Positions 41,248 through 50,980 of a stretch of DNA of 64,000 nt are shown here, one piece after another; the first letter of the stretch is position 1; the number at the start of each line of letters is the position of its first letter. The translations under genes were made by a program, and so were the position numbers. The notes under the pieces were generated by a model. The model worked only from the letters and a program-made list of their open reading frames with translations, made no database searches and had not been told where the DNA came from. This stretch comes from Eukaryota sp. TZLM1-RC (taxonomy: Eukaryota; Metamonada: BaSk clade). The stretch lies in contig JAUPSS010000011.1 of the NCBI GenBank assembly GCA_040285825.1, positions 248,001 through 312,000 on the forward strand, in the 5' to 3' direction.

Positions 41248-43236
41248 ATGTTCCCTTGTATTGAATGCAAACTCTCAGGGGGAGAACCTATTTCTCTCCC
41301 TGTACCTGACAAAGTCAACATCATCATTGTCAGTCAACGCAAGTCTGCTTTCCCCATTGGTACACGATGGAGACGCAAATGTGCTGACGCTCTGCGTAAC
41401 GATCCAAACTTCTTTGTACTCCACATACGCCTCTCCTCCAAGATGTTCTTCGTCGACAGCCGCCACAAGTCCTTCATGGCTGAGCTCCAAGAAGATGATC
41501 GCACCAACACCGTTGTTTTTTATGGTGAGCAATCGAAGGAAGTCTCTCGTCTTCTCGACAACCCAGCCGTGGAGCACCCAATGGTCTTCCTTATTGATCA
41601 GCATGGAAGCATAGTTGAGCAACTAAGTGGAAGTCAAGCAAGAAGCAGTGACGAACGTATACAACGATTAATTACTGATGCCACAAATTTGATTGAATTT
41701 GGTAAAGAAGACCTCGAGAAGGAAGAAAGTTATAGCTCAATTGATGAGGAAAAGGCTCAACATTTGTTAGCTGAATTACAGTCAAAACGACAAACTCACC
41801 TAAATAAGAAAGAATTTGATAAAGCCAATGTTATACTGAGTGAAATCAAAAGATTAGAACGAATAATGGACGGTACAGGATGGACTCATCAACCCTTTGA
41901 AGGATTCGTTGAGGTTGGTAAGGTGGAGGAAGAGGAAGAACCCAGACTGGACGAGGAAGTGGTTGAGGTTGATCAGCCCATAATGCCCGAGTTAAAGAAG
42001 GAGAGTACTGAGTTTTTTGAGCCTCAACTTGAGGAGGAATCATTTGTTGAACCTGGGCCTGTAGTTGAAGAACCTATAATGCCAAGTTTTAAACAAGAAG
42101 AAGCAGCAGAGGGTCCTTTTTTTGAACTTGAACAATCTTCTCTTGACCAACCTCCTGTAGCCATCCCTATTGAGTCTAGACCCAGAGATGACCTGTGGAA
42201 ACGTCATGCTGCGTTGTCAGAAGAGTACCATGCTTTGGTGGATAGTGGAAACATTGTTGGTTCAGAAAAGGTGTTCAAGGAGGTGGAATCTGTTGAGCTT
42301 CAAATGTCGATTCAAGGTGTTGATTTTACTTCGGTCAAACCTCGTCACCACAAACGTCAGTTGCCAGTTATAAACAATCAATCAGAGGCAATCAGTTACC
42401 TTTCGGAGCTCCAAGATGAATTTAGGGTATTGAAAGCTAGAAAAGAGTTTGATGCAGCTCATGAAGTTGAAGAATTAATTATTAAATTAGAAGATTTAAT
42501 TGAGGAAAATGGTTGGAAAACTGAAGAATTCACCATTCCTACCTTCAATGTTGAACAACTAACAAAAGAGGAGTGTAAGGAATGGTTAGGTAAACTTGAC
42601 AGACAGTATAATGATTTGCTTGGTGATTTAGACTATGCAAAAGCTCAAGAAGTTGAAGTTTTAATGATATCAATTAGAAAAAGACTTGGTGAACTTGATC
42701 AAATAGAAAAAGAAAAACAACAAATGGAATTAATCGAGAAACAACAGAAAAAAGAAGAACAGAAAAGGACGGAACTGCAGCAAGTTGAGAGAGAAGAAGA
42801 AGAAGTGTTGCCTAAGAGGATGGTAACTGAGGAAACAATGCCTGAAATCGAGGCTGAATTAGCAAGAGACACTGGAATAGATGAGCAGTTGAAGCATTTG
42901 AGAGCCAAAAGATTTGCTCTGTTACGATCAGGACCATCAGAACATGCAAAGAAAATTGATGATCAAATTAGTATTCTAGAAGAACAACTATCTCTTATGA
43001 AGGCTGATTTGGAAGAGTCTACTCAAGACCACCAAAATCCAGTGGAAAGGGCCGAACAGCATTTGGAATCATTAAAGAAATCCAAAGAAGAGGCTTTGAG
43101 GGAAGGTAAGTCCACTAGTGATCATGACAAGCACATCTCAACCGCTGAAAGGATTCTAGGGAAGATTAAAGCTAGAGAAATGGAAAGAGAAATTCAAACA
43201 GAGGGAGGTATGTATGGTATTGGTAGGGCTGTGTAG
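41248..43236 (+). CDS. Thioredoxin-like (ATP10-like) domain plus helical-hairpin repeats
   Basis: 662 residues, single exon from ATG (MFPCIECKLSGG). Residues about 20-145 show a thioredoxin-like pattern without a CxxC site: NIIIVSQRKSAFPIGTRWRR ... FFVLHIRLSSKMF ... HPMVFLIDQHGSIVEQLSGS. This resembles the ATP10 family of mitochondrial ATPase assembly factors. The rest has acidic linkers and at least four helical hairpins of the UVR-like type with a K/R-E-F-D-x-A core: KKEFDKANVILSEIKRLE, RKEFDAAHEVEELIIKLEDL, LDYAKAQEVEVLMI, SEHAKKIDDQISILEEQL. Highly charged coiled coil at 490-540. Combination not recognised from known proteins; ATP10 likeness is tentative. Confidence 0.6.
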   Translation: MFPCIECKLSGGEPISLPVPDKVNIIIVSQRKSAFPIGTRWRRKCADALRNDPNFFVLHIRLSSKMFFVDSRHKSFMAELQEDDRTNTVVFYGEQSKEVSRLLDNPAVEHPMVFLIDQHGSIVEQLSGSQARSSDERIQRLITDATNLIEFGKEDLEKEESYSSIDEEKAQHLLAELQSKRQTHLNKKEFDKANVILSEIKRLERIMDGTGWTHQPFEGFVEVGKVEEEEEPRLDEEVVEVDQPIMPELKKESTEFFEPQLEEESFVEPGPVVEEPIMPSFKQEEAAEGPFFELEQSSLDQPPVAIPIESRPRDDLWKRHAALSEEYHALVDSGNIVGSEKVFKEVESVELQMSIQGVDFTSVKPRHHKRQLPVINNQSEAISYLSELQDEFRVLKARKEFDAAHEVEELIIKLEDLIEENGWKTEEFTIPTFNVEQLTKEECKEWLGKLDRQYNDLLGDLDYAKAQEVEVLMISIRKRLGELDQIEKEKQQMELIEKQQKKEEQKRTELQQVEREEEEVLPKRMVTEETMPEIEAELARDTGIDEQLKHLRAKRFALLRSGPSEHAKKIDDQISILEEQLSLMKADLEESTQDHQNPVERAEQHLESLKKSKEEALREGKSTSDHDKHISTAERILGKIKAREMEREIQTEGGMYGIGRAV

Positions 43237-44822
43237 ATAAAGTTTTCTTTTGGTTTGTTTGAGTTTAGGCATCTTTTACAATTAAATAGTGCGTGAGAAC
43301 TTCTTTTGAGATTTGTTGCCAGTATCGTCAATTGTCACTTGTACACAATTGATAAACAAACAAGATAAATATTAATAAATATAATATTATAAAAAACAAT
43401 CATTTATCAATAAATACCCAACAATTTACTCCCAAAGTTGTTCACACATAGTGGCTGATTGAAGGGACTTGAAACCATTCAAAATTGGACCACAATCCAA
43501 TAAAACACTTACCACAGTTGTGAGAATGATAAATATATATATCTTGGTGTTGAATGAGACTTGTTTCAAGAACCAAGTCTTTAACCTCACTACTTTGATT
43601 ACTGTATGTTTCCATTGCTAAACTAGTTGTAATTGCCAAAGGAAAGCAGAAATTTTAATCCACAATTTTATAGTTTTACTGACCAATTATCATTCAACTT
43701 CATGTTGTTCTCTTTCTTTTGGCACCTCGATTCCTCCCTTGGTCAACTTTCGAGGCTTCATGCCTGCCCTTCTGCGCAGATGCTCCACCTTTGATTCACC
43801 TTGGATTAGTTAGACACCAAATCCTTACGCTTATCGCTGTTGGGCAAGAGATTTCGTTGGGGTAACATTAGATTAGTTAAAAGGGATTTTCCAATAAACG
43901 AAGTTAGTAAAAGATACCTGTTACTTGGAACAATGTTTATTTTGAAGTTGATTTTCCGTTAACATTCATTCAAAAAAATTTTTTGAAGAAATTGAGATGA
44001 CAAAGTAGTCATCCTGACTGCGATGATCATGGTTGAATTGGGAGAAAATAGTAATTTCAACGCAGCTATTGACACATTTATTTCATGGAATACACAAGTG
44101 TTACTACAAACGTAAGAATTCAATAATTTATATTCAAATTCACTAATGAAACTAAATTAAATGACTATCAACCAAAGAATCATCACCAACCAAATGGAAA
44201 GAAAAAACCCCCCATGTTTGGTTTAGTAAGCCACACCTTTAACAAACTTTTGATTAAGCTTTAAAGTTTAATTTTAAAGTTCAATTTCAGAAATGCGGAA
44301 AAATGTTTCTCATTCTTCATACACCAACAATAGATTCACTTATACAGTGTAAGATAAAAGAAATCTAAGTTTTGCAGTTTAGTTTATTCTTGTATTTGTA
44401 GTGGCTTTTCTTTCAACTTTGCAACTGGCATTATCTTCCAAAAAAATGGACAAAATTCACTCAAACGAGACATACCAGTCAATTCTTTTTTGCTGAGTTG
44501 GGGTATGAAGACTTAGAATTTAAGTTTGTTGTTTAGTTTTTCGTTGGAAAAAATTAAATTGTTAAATATTTTTTTAACTGGAATATTTATTGAGATAAAC
44601 AAAATCTAACTAGAATATAATATCCTCCAAACAAGCGTCACTATTACTCATTAATAGTTAATTACTATTACTATTATTATTACTAATTAATTGTTACAAA
44701 GGAGACAATTTAACAATTCTTTCAATTTCAATCGACCTTTACATTCTCAATTGTCCACTTCAATCTTCACCTACTGCAACTCTCTCTTTTGATCATTGCC
44801 TTTCCCACTAATTATTTAGTCA
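43237..44822. other. Intergenic, 1.6 kb
   Basis: No recognised gene. The minus-strand frame 43639-43442 has no supporting features. A simple ATTACT/ATTATT-rich run lies at 44640-44700. Nothing else seen. Confidence 0.4.
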
Positions 44823-45909
44823 ATGTACCTCACCGTTCTGTCCTGTTCTCTTGATGGAGTTGCTCATCAACGCAATTCACCTCTCCTCAAGCTGGTTGAA
44901 CTTGTTCCTTTCGAACTTCCTGTCTTCAAACCAGAAACTTTGGATAATCTTTTACTCATTACTGATGGTATTTCCTCTTCTAGTTTCTCACTCTGAGTTT
45001 GATTCCATTCATGAATTTTCTACCTTGACAAGGACTCGATTGCTCAATCTTGCTAATGATATTTCTTGTAAAATTGATAAAAAAGGTATTTTATTTTATT
45101 TTATTTTTTTTATTCCAGATGGTTTCGACTCAAATAACCCCCCTCACTGGGATTTGCACCGTTTTCCACTAAGCTATTCCATCAATGAATTACTTTCAAT
45201 ACTGAACAAAATAAGTAAGGAAATCTCTGATGAAATTGCAGAAAGATCCAAAGACCACAACCAACTTTGTTCCAAATCCCATGAACTTTCTCGTCTTGAA
45301 TCTGGTACTCTTTTAACACGTTCAATAGATGCATATGCTGTTGATGCGGTCAACACAGAGGCTCTTTCAACTGTATTTGTGGTAGTCCCTGCTGCTGACT
45401 CTTCGTTTCCTACAACTTATGAGTTTCTATCAGATGGAGTTTGCCCACGGTCAGGCTCACTTGCTATATCTGATGCTAGTCATCATCTTTATTCTGTCGT
45501 TGTTTTACGCAAGAAGCTTGATGAGTTTGCTACATCCGCAAAAGACAGGGGATGGACTGTTAGAACAGATTATTCAATTGTAAAGGAAAAGGAAATGAGC
45601 ATATCGCAACAACGCCAACAGATCGAAGAGCAGCTTGATTCTCTTAGACTCAGTCTTTGTGGCTGGTTGAGGCTGGCCGTGACAGAGCTGGATACTGTGT
45701 TGTTTCATTTGAACGTAATTAAGGCTAAGGTAGAGTTTTTGCTTATGTTTGGACCTCGGCAGGAAGAGCATGCGTACCTGATGATACCAAGAAAAGTTGA
45801 TTGCAGGAAACAAATTATTGAGTTTTTGATGAAGGTTTGTCGTTTTTCTAACCTATTATCCGAATATCAAGATGAGTTACCTTTTGTTTTCTTGGTTTTG
45901 ATTGAATAG
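44823..45909 (+). CDS. V-type H+-ATPase subunit C
   Basis: Exons 44823-44967, about 44984-45085 and 45119-45909; about 345 residues. Subunit C links the V1 ring and stator arms of the proton pump. FELPVFKPETLDNLLLITD matches the F-x-IPxLKxGTLDxLxxLSD block. HWDLHRFPLSYSINELL, SRLESGTLLTRSI, ALSTVFVVVPAADSSF, LYSVVVLRKKLDEFATSAKD and VRTDYSI follow the family in order, ending with FHLNVIKAKVEFLLMFG in place of the usual HxKALRxFVESVLRYG. Intron 2 (45086-45118, 33 nt) keeps frame. At intron 1 the normal-looking 30-nt intron (44968-44997) would put the next exon out of frame, whereas removing 44968-44983 (16 nt) restores it. Confidence 0.85.
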
Positions 45910-46264
45910 ATGTAGTTTTTTGCTTTTTGCAATTTTTGTTCAAAGGTCACTGCACAGTGTCTTTTAATTGATTATAAATATCTCTACCAGTCAGTAGGTG
46001 GGTAATTAATTGTCGTTTAATTGTATATAGAACAGTTAATAAAGCTGTTTCATAGTGTAGTTTCATTGTACATCCTACTCAAATCGCAATTTCCTCTATA
46101 TCGCAGAACAGAAGACGGTACTTACTATTTCAATGGCATCTTGATGTCATGTCCGTGTTTGTAGGTTGATCTACAAAGAATGTGCAAGTTTAAGGGCAAA
46201 TTATGGAAACCATTAGACCATCGTGTTCTAACGAATGTTGACAACTTCACAATTGTTTAAATTT
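45910..46264. other. Intergenic
   Basis: 3' flank of the V-ATPase gene. No gene or repeat recognised before the D2 fragment. Confidence 0.4.
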
Positions 46265-46515
46265 GCAGAATCCATTTCAAGGAGAGTTTATCTACAGTTT
46301 TGCTGACCCAAATTCCCCAGATTTATGGTTTGTTTTTAAATGACGACCAATGGACAACTGCTATAAGAATGCGCTGTTATCTCTGGCCCTGTAATTTGCC
46401 CAGTGATCTGTTGTGTAAATGTGGAGCTGGTTTGACATTATTACATTTATTTAATTACAACAGATATATTTCTTATCGTTCTACTTTGTATGATGCTTTT
46501 TTTGAAATATATTTG
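46265..46515 (+). mobile_element. REL retrotransposon, subfamily D fragment (D2)
   Basis: Plus-strand QIPQIYGLFLNDDQWTTAIR, MRCYLWPCNLPSDLLCKCGA, LLHLFNYNRYISYRSTLYDA match D1 from the pre-knuckle region into the zinc knuckle (last Cys changed to Tyr). Ends where the minus-strand A4 tail begins. Confidence 0.65.
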
Positions 46516-46529
46516 TTTATTAAAAAAAC

Positions 46530-47562
46530 TTATAAATCAAAATCTAAATAATCCATCTCTCCCAAACAACACAACTAAATGCAACCCTCTCATAGTGAGA
46601 TTTAAGAGAAAGCAAAGCATCAGAAACCATCTTCAATATTCCCTTATAAATAGAAAACACAATTCTGTTTTGCCGAAACAATCTGTTGAGATTTCTGTTA
46701 GTTCTTCTCTTTACAAACATTTTAAAGCAGGGATGACTAAAGTGATAAAGTACTTTAGTCACTTTACATTACTTAAAGTAAATAAAGTACTTTAATTCCA
46801 TATGTTGGACCACTTTAGTCATCCCTGATTGGGAGCTGTCACTACTTTATCTCACTTTAAGCAACTTTACTGCATCAAGTAAAAAGTACAAAATAAAGTT
46901 TAAAGTAAATAAAGTACTTTAATTCCATTTTTTGGACCACTTTAATAATCTCTGTTTTAAAGTCTGCCAAAAAAAGTTTAGCCGTAGGAGCAAGTGAACC
47001 AATTAGAGAAAATTCAAATGGAAGCAAATTGTCTATTGTGTTGAATGGACAATTTGGACAAAAATTCACTGTATTTTTTGATTTTGAAATTTTCAAAATT
47101 TGAAAGAGGATTACGAATTTCAGAATTAGCTAACCTTTCATTTAAGACATTGCACGGATGAACAGACATTACATCCAATAAAGTAAAGGTTCCATCTAAT
47201 GCAGTTGATATGACATCACATCCATTATTCTTATGAAAATCATCTTCAGCCTCCAACAGACTTGACAACAGAGGTTCCAAAAAAACATTCAATTTTATAA
47301 GACTTACACATACAATACAATTGGTCTCTGACCACAACCTTGCTTCTACAAATAGAGAAATTTTTAAAATTTAACAAATGTGTGATTGTATTTTTCCGAG
47401 AACATTTACAAATTAAATTATGAGGGCATTTATTAGGCCAGCTAAAGGACCAAAGTCTCAAATTCAAAGTCCAGGCAGAATCAGTTAAGAGAGTGCCATA
47501 AACTTGAGCAATGGTTGTTACTAAAGCAGAAGACGTACTATCACACATACCTTGTAAAAGAT
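46530..47562 (-). mobile_element. REL retrotransposon, subfamily A copy (A4), split by a MITE
   Basis: Minus strand. From the 5' end at 47562 (CDSTSSALVTTIAQVYGTLL), CCHC knuckle (CKCSRKNTITHLLNF, last Cys lost), REL core (NNGCDVISTALDGTFTLLDV), KIKKYSEFLSKL and SLIGSLAPTAKLFLADFK. It is interrupted by the element at 46728-46954 and continues to the A tail at 46530-46719 (RRTNRNLNRLFRQNRIVFSI). Frameshifts and lost residues mark it as inactive. Confidence 0.75.
46728..46954. mobile_element. hAT-like MITE with 8-bp target duplication
   Basis: 227-bp non-coding element. The terminal inverted repeats are CAGGGATGACTAAAGTG (46728-46744) and, at the right end, CACTTTAATAATCTCTG (46938-46954), matching at 14 of 17 positions. 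It is flanked by a perfect 8-bp duplication TTTTAAAG (46720-46727 and 46955-46962). CAGRG ends with 8-bp duplications are typical of the hAT superfamily. A perfect inverted copy of the left end lies inside at 46811-46827, and the block AAAGTAAATAAAGTACTTTA occurs twice (about 46777 and 46901), so the element seems to be an internally duplicated or nested form. Inserted into retroelement A4; other A copies show the uninterrupted sequence. Confidence 0.85.
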
Positions 47563-48375
47563 CTGTAGGGTGGAAGCTTAATAAATATTATAGATCGATT
47601 TATAGTCTATTCAGTTGCATTCGACCCTGATCAGAACCATTTATCGGTGACTACAGATATTCTGAAGGTAATATTGTAACACGATCAATGGGAAAGCAGC
47701 AATTATATCTGAGTGCTCGAAGAAGAGTAAGGAGAACACATTTGAAATCTTTATAAGAAAACAGTAAAGATTAAGCTCAATTAACGGCAACAACTACATG
47801 TTTGTAAAAACTTTGGGACAGAATGACACAATTTATAAAGTTTTCAGGCCCAAAGTTATTTCAAACACGGTGTGCAATTTAAATGAAATCCACATAGAAC
47901 TTAACAATTTCTTGGATATAAATATTACAGATCACACTTAACAAATTAAAAGTATAACTAATGGAACGAAATTCATTGAACCAAGATTGAAGCAACATGT
48001 GATTCCTTAATAGAAAAAAGTTGGATTGTGAAGGAGCTGACGATGGAGAGGAATGGCAACATAGGAAGAGAGTGGTGGGGTTTAGGACGAGTCCAACAAT
48101 TGTTGTAAGAGAACCAAGTGCAGGTATGAGGTAAAGATGAATCAAAGATGAGTAAAAAACCGGTAGAAAGAGTACAGGGGGAGTCCTTAAGCTCCGAAAA
48201 GATGGTAAGTGAGGGAAAAAAGAACCTAGTTTATGAATTGAGAAAAAAGTGTGGGAATAGTAAAAACCTCCCAAAACCAAGTTGAGGGTTAAAAACTTCC
48301 CAGAACAGGCGACCAGAAGTCGAAAATGGGGTGACAAGTGTAAAATTTGATAGATGAAATGTTTATTCTCACTAC
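47563..48375. other. Intergenic
   Basis: About 800 bp. A minus-strand frame (48337-47879) lacks an early ATG and looks non-coding. Nothing else recognised. Confidence 0.4.
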
Positions 48376-49147
48376 ATGACAGACACCCACTCTATGTCAC
48401 GTGTATTCACTCGGGCTTGTGCACTTAACTCGCTGCTGATACCTGCAGCGGTGCAACAAATTCGGATTGACCTTCTTTGGTCACCGATATTTGTCATGAA
48501 GCTTTTTTATTGCTTCATTCTTTTCTTATGAGTTTTCCGTTGGCAGCTAGAGTTTTAGTGGAACAGGATGTTTGGTATCTTTTTATGACCGTCATCACCA
48601 CTGGTTATTTTTCAAAGCCATCCACCTCCAAAAGACAACGCCAATTACTCCATATCTTTTACAGTGGATTTCTTCCTGAATGCCCAGAAAACAGGTCTCT
48701 TGTTTTTTCATGGAGAATTTTCATTAGTGCTTTATAGAAATTCATTCACTCTCTTCCTCAATGATTGGCTGCAGTCCCAGAACTGTAATTTTATCAATAG
48801 AACAGGGCTCTTCCTTTACCTTGCTTGTCGAAAACGTCAATTGGCGTCTAACGTTAAAGCAAGTTTACCTAAAAATTTGTCAATCCTGGACAAAAAACTT
48901 CATTCGTGTTCATTGTACAGCTCTAGATAAAACAAATGTCTGTGCCAATTATTTTCTCTTTCTTTTACCAGACGAACCCTTAGTCCAACCCAAAGAAGTA
49001 GTTGTTGATTTTGTTCTCGAACACTACATCAATTTCAATCTGACTAATTCAAGAGAAAAATTCTTTTCATTAAATACATGTAAGTTTATCTTGAATCTCC
49101 TTCAAAGATTTCCTGCCACTGCTTCTCCACTGTTTTCACTATTGTGA
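48376..49147 (+). CDS. Putative multi-exon gene or gene remnant, unknown
   Basis: Three overlapping frames read like protein. The first, from the ATG at 48376, gives MTDTHSMSRVFTRACALNSL then LIPAAVQQIRIDLLW. The next holds FPLAARVLVEQDVWYLFMTV and SKRQRQLLHIFYSGFLPECP. The last, open from 48728 to 49147, holds ILSIEQGSSFTLLVENVNWR, SWTKNFIRVHCTALDK and VVVDFVLEHYINFNLTNSRE. Possible joints include GTCACC...TTATGAG (48479-48531), which restores frame but would be a 53-nt intron, and GTCTCT...CATTAG (48695-48727), which does not. No family recognised. Either a real spliced gene whose joints I cannot fix or a decaying one. Confidence 0.35.
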
Positions 49148-49229
49148 GTCATCATGTGAGTCATGATATGGGGGCTGTTGAATCAGCCATGGTGCCAATC
49201 ACCTTGGATATGGGATGTTCTTTGTGTTT

Positions 49230-49598
49230 TGTTTTTTTTAATTGGAAATTTATTTTGAACGCTAACATAACATTAAACAAAAAACTAGAACTCAATATCC
49301 TCAATACATGCATCAACATCATCAAATCTTTTAAGCGCGCGATTTTCATACTCTATTCCCAATTGTAACAGTGCTTTGGTCAACATTTCTGGAATTGCTT
49401 TAAGAATACTAAAAACAATTCTATTGTGCCAGAAATTGAAGTTCAAATCTTTTCTTGCTCATTCTTTTGTTAAACTTCTGAAACCTTTAAGAAATTTAAT
49501 GCCAGATATTCCAATGTTACCAAAAAGAGAAACAGCAAATGGAACCAACTGATACTTGACATGCTCAACACGTCCTAGCTGAGATAAGGGTTCATTGT
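49230..49598 (-). mobile_element. REL retrotransposon, subfamily D 3' fragment (D3)
   Basis: Reverse complement matches the end of D1 (17270-17640): TTATCTCAGCTAGGACGTGT, GTTAAGTATCAGTTGGTTCC, then a broken REL end and GATGATGTTGATGCATGTAT. It breaks off at 49598, exactly where the tandem repeat begins. Confidence 0.7.
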
Positions 49599-49995
49599 GT
49601 TTTGTTTTGAATTGCTATTTTGATGTTATTGAATTTGTTGTTTTTAGTGGTTTAGCTGTTTGTATTGTAGATGTGGGATGTGTTCTTGTTTGTGTTTTGT
49701 TTTACATTGTTGTTACTTTGATGTTTTTGAATTTGTTGATTTCTTTGGTTTAGGTACATGTACTTTGAATATGGCAGGTTGTTCTTGTTTATGTTTTGTT
49801 TTGAATTGTTGTCTTGTTGTTTTAGGGTTTGTTGTTTTTCGTGGTTTACGTACTTGTACTGTAGATGTGGGATGTTTCTTCTGTATATGTTTTGCTTTAT
49901 ATTGTTATTTTGATGTTTTTGAGTTTGTTCATTTTTGTGGTTTAGATTCTTACACTTTAGATGTGGGATGTTGTGTCTTAAATTGTTATTTTGAT
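49598..49995 (+). repeat. Tandem repeat, about 95-99 bp units, encoding a Cys/aromatic-rich array
   Basis: Four diverged units recognisable by TGTTTTG anchors at 49598, 49693, 49792 and 49888 (spacings 95, 99, 96), each with GATGTTxTTGAxTTTGTT and ATGTGGGATG-type blocks. In the frame 49660-50151 each unit encodes about 32-33 residues (GCSCLCFVLNCCLVVLGFVV type). Strongly T-rich on this strand. Confidence 0.7.
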
Positions 49996-50151
49996 AATGT
50001 TGAGTTTGATAATTATGTTTATAATTTATCTTTTCAATCCATTAGCTGCCAACATCTTCTATCAACAAATTCATTTATTGTTGATTTAACAATGTATGGA
50101 GATGTTGAAGCAAATCCTGGTCCCAGAAAGAGAAGATGTAATTTTAAATAA
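49660..50151 (+). pseudogene. Open frame with hydrophobic Cys-rich repeats and a 2A-like peptide
   Basis: About 160 codons open, without an ATG at the start. The first 110 residues are the repeated hydrophobic/Cys-rich units. Then STNSFIVDLTMYGDVEANPG plus P: an exact 2A consensus D-V/I-E-x-N-P-G-P at 50098-50124, preceded by a short hydrophobic stretch as in known 2A peptides. 2A sequences make the ribosome skip the last Gly-Pro bond, releasing two proteins from one mRNA. They occur in picornavirus-like viruses and in some non-LTR retrotransposons. After the motif the frame reads RKRRCNFK and stops; the reading seems to continue in shifted frames (SKRKLKKQQKALAREI) towards the exonuclease at 50303. 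Probably a decayed N-terminal part of that element. Confidence 0.55.
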
Positions 50152-50302
50152 ACTCCTCCATCAAAATTATTAGAAATGCGATTTCTGACCAACAAACATC
50201 AAAGCGTAAGCTAAAAAAACAACAAAAAGCACTGGCCCGAGAAATTTGTATTGAGAATACAATGTTGAATATCAAGAACAGGAAGATTTTGACAAAAAAC
50301 CA

Positions 50303-50980
50303 TTGAAACCGAGTATGGTTGGAAAAATTGAGCCAAGTCTTAGTGGATTCAAGCCTGATCCTTTGATTCAATTCAAATCAATGACCACAAATCAAAATCT
50401 TCCCACTGTTATGTGCTTTGATCTTGAAACCTATCAGGATGGTCATCTTTATCAAAATCATGATGGCCAATTTCTCCCTCCTAACCAGATTATCAACAAT
50501 AAGAGAAAAGAGGGTGCAAATCTTTTGAAAAAGAAAACTGATGAACAAATCTGTGAGTGGATTTCAGATCAAAAAGTGTTTTTAATTTCGATTGTTATTG
50601 GTAAGTTTGATCGCCGTAATTTCTTTTTGGAGAGTAAATATTCACTTTTATTGAGAATGAGTCCTCAAATCAGATTACCAGACATTGATATGGATATTCA
50701 GGCAGAAATATTCTCTGATGAAAAAACCTTGCTTCGTAGGTTTATAAACCTTATTGGTAATCATCAACCCCATTGTTTTCTTAATCACAATTTAATGCAG
50801 TTTGATTTACAGGTTTTGAAAAATAGATTAAATTATTTTGATTTAGCATTTCCCACTGTTCGAGATGATTCAACAATTGATGTACTCAATCAACTTTCAC
50901 CGAGATGGAGAGAAGTTGTCATCAGGGAAAATGGCTTTTCTCAATGGATGGATTCAATTTCTGAAAAGGAATGGATTTAA
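50303..50980 (+). CDS. PolB-type 3'-5' exonuclease domain ORF, part of a decayed element
   Basis: 225 residues open. The frame enters from an upstream piece (QEDFDKKPLKPS). Exo I motif VMCFDLETY (D-x-E) at about residue 36, DEKTLLRRFINLIGNHQP, Exo II motif FLNHNLMQFDLQVLKNR (N-x4-FD) and STIDVLNQ later follow the DEDD exonuclease pattern found in family B DNA polymerases and in the stand-alone PolB-like exonuclease family. No polymerase domain follows. Instead, past the stop a TnpB/Fanzor-like RuvC-II and zinc-finger reading starts. Residues needed for metal binding in Exo I and Exo II are present; Exo III is uncertain. Function within the element is unknown. Confidence 0.55.
   Translation: MKPSMVGKIEPSLSGFKPDPLIQFKSMTTNQNLPTVMCFDLETYQDGHLYQNHDGQFLPPNQIINNKRKEGANLLKKKTDEQICEWISDQKVFLISIVIGKFDRRNFFLESKYSLLLRMSPQIRLPDIDMDIQAEIFSDEKTLLRRFINLIGNHQPHCFLNHNLMQFDLQVLKNRLNYFDLAFPTVRDDSTIDVLNQLSPRWREVVIRENGFSQWMDSISEKEWI

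Noticed and set aside
46737-46954. AAAGTACTTTA-rich block as a simple microsatellite
   Set aside because: It has terminal inverted repeats and a perfect 8-bp target duplication, so it is a transposable element rather than a microsatellite.
47879-48337. Minus-strand 150-codon frame
   Set aside because: No ATG near its start, hydrophobic low-complexity composition and no recognisable domain.
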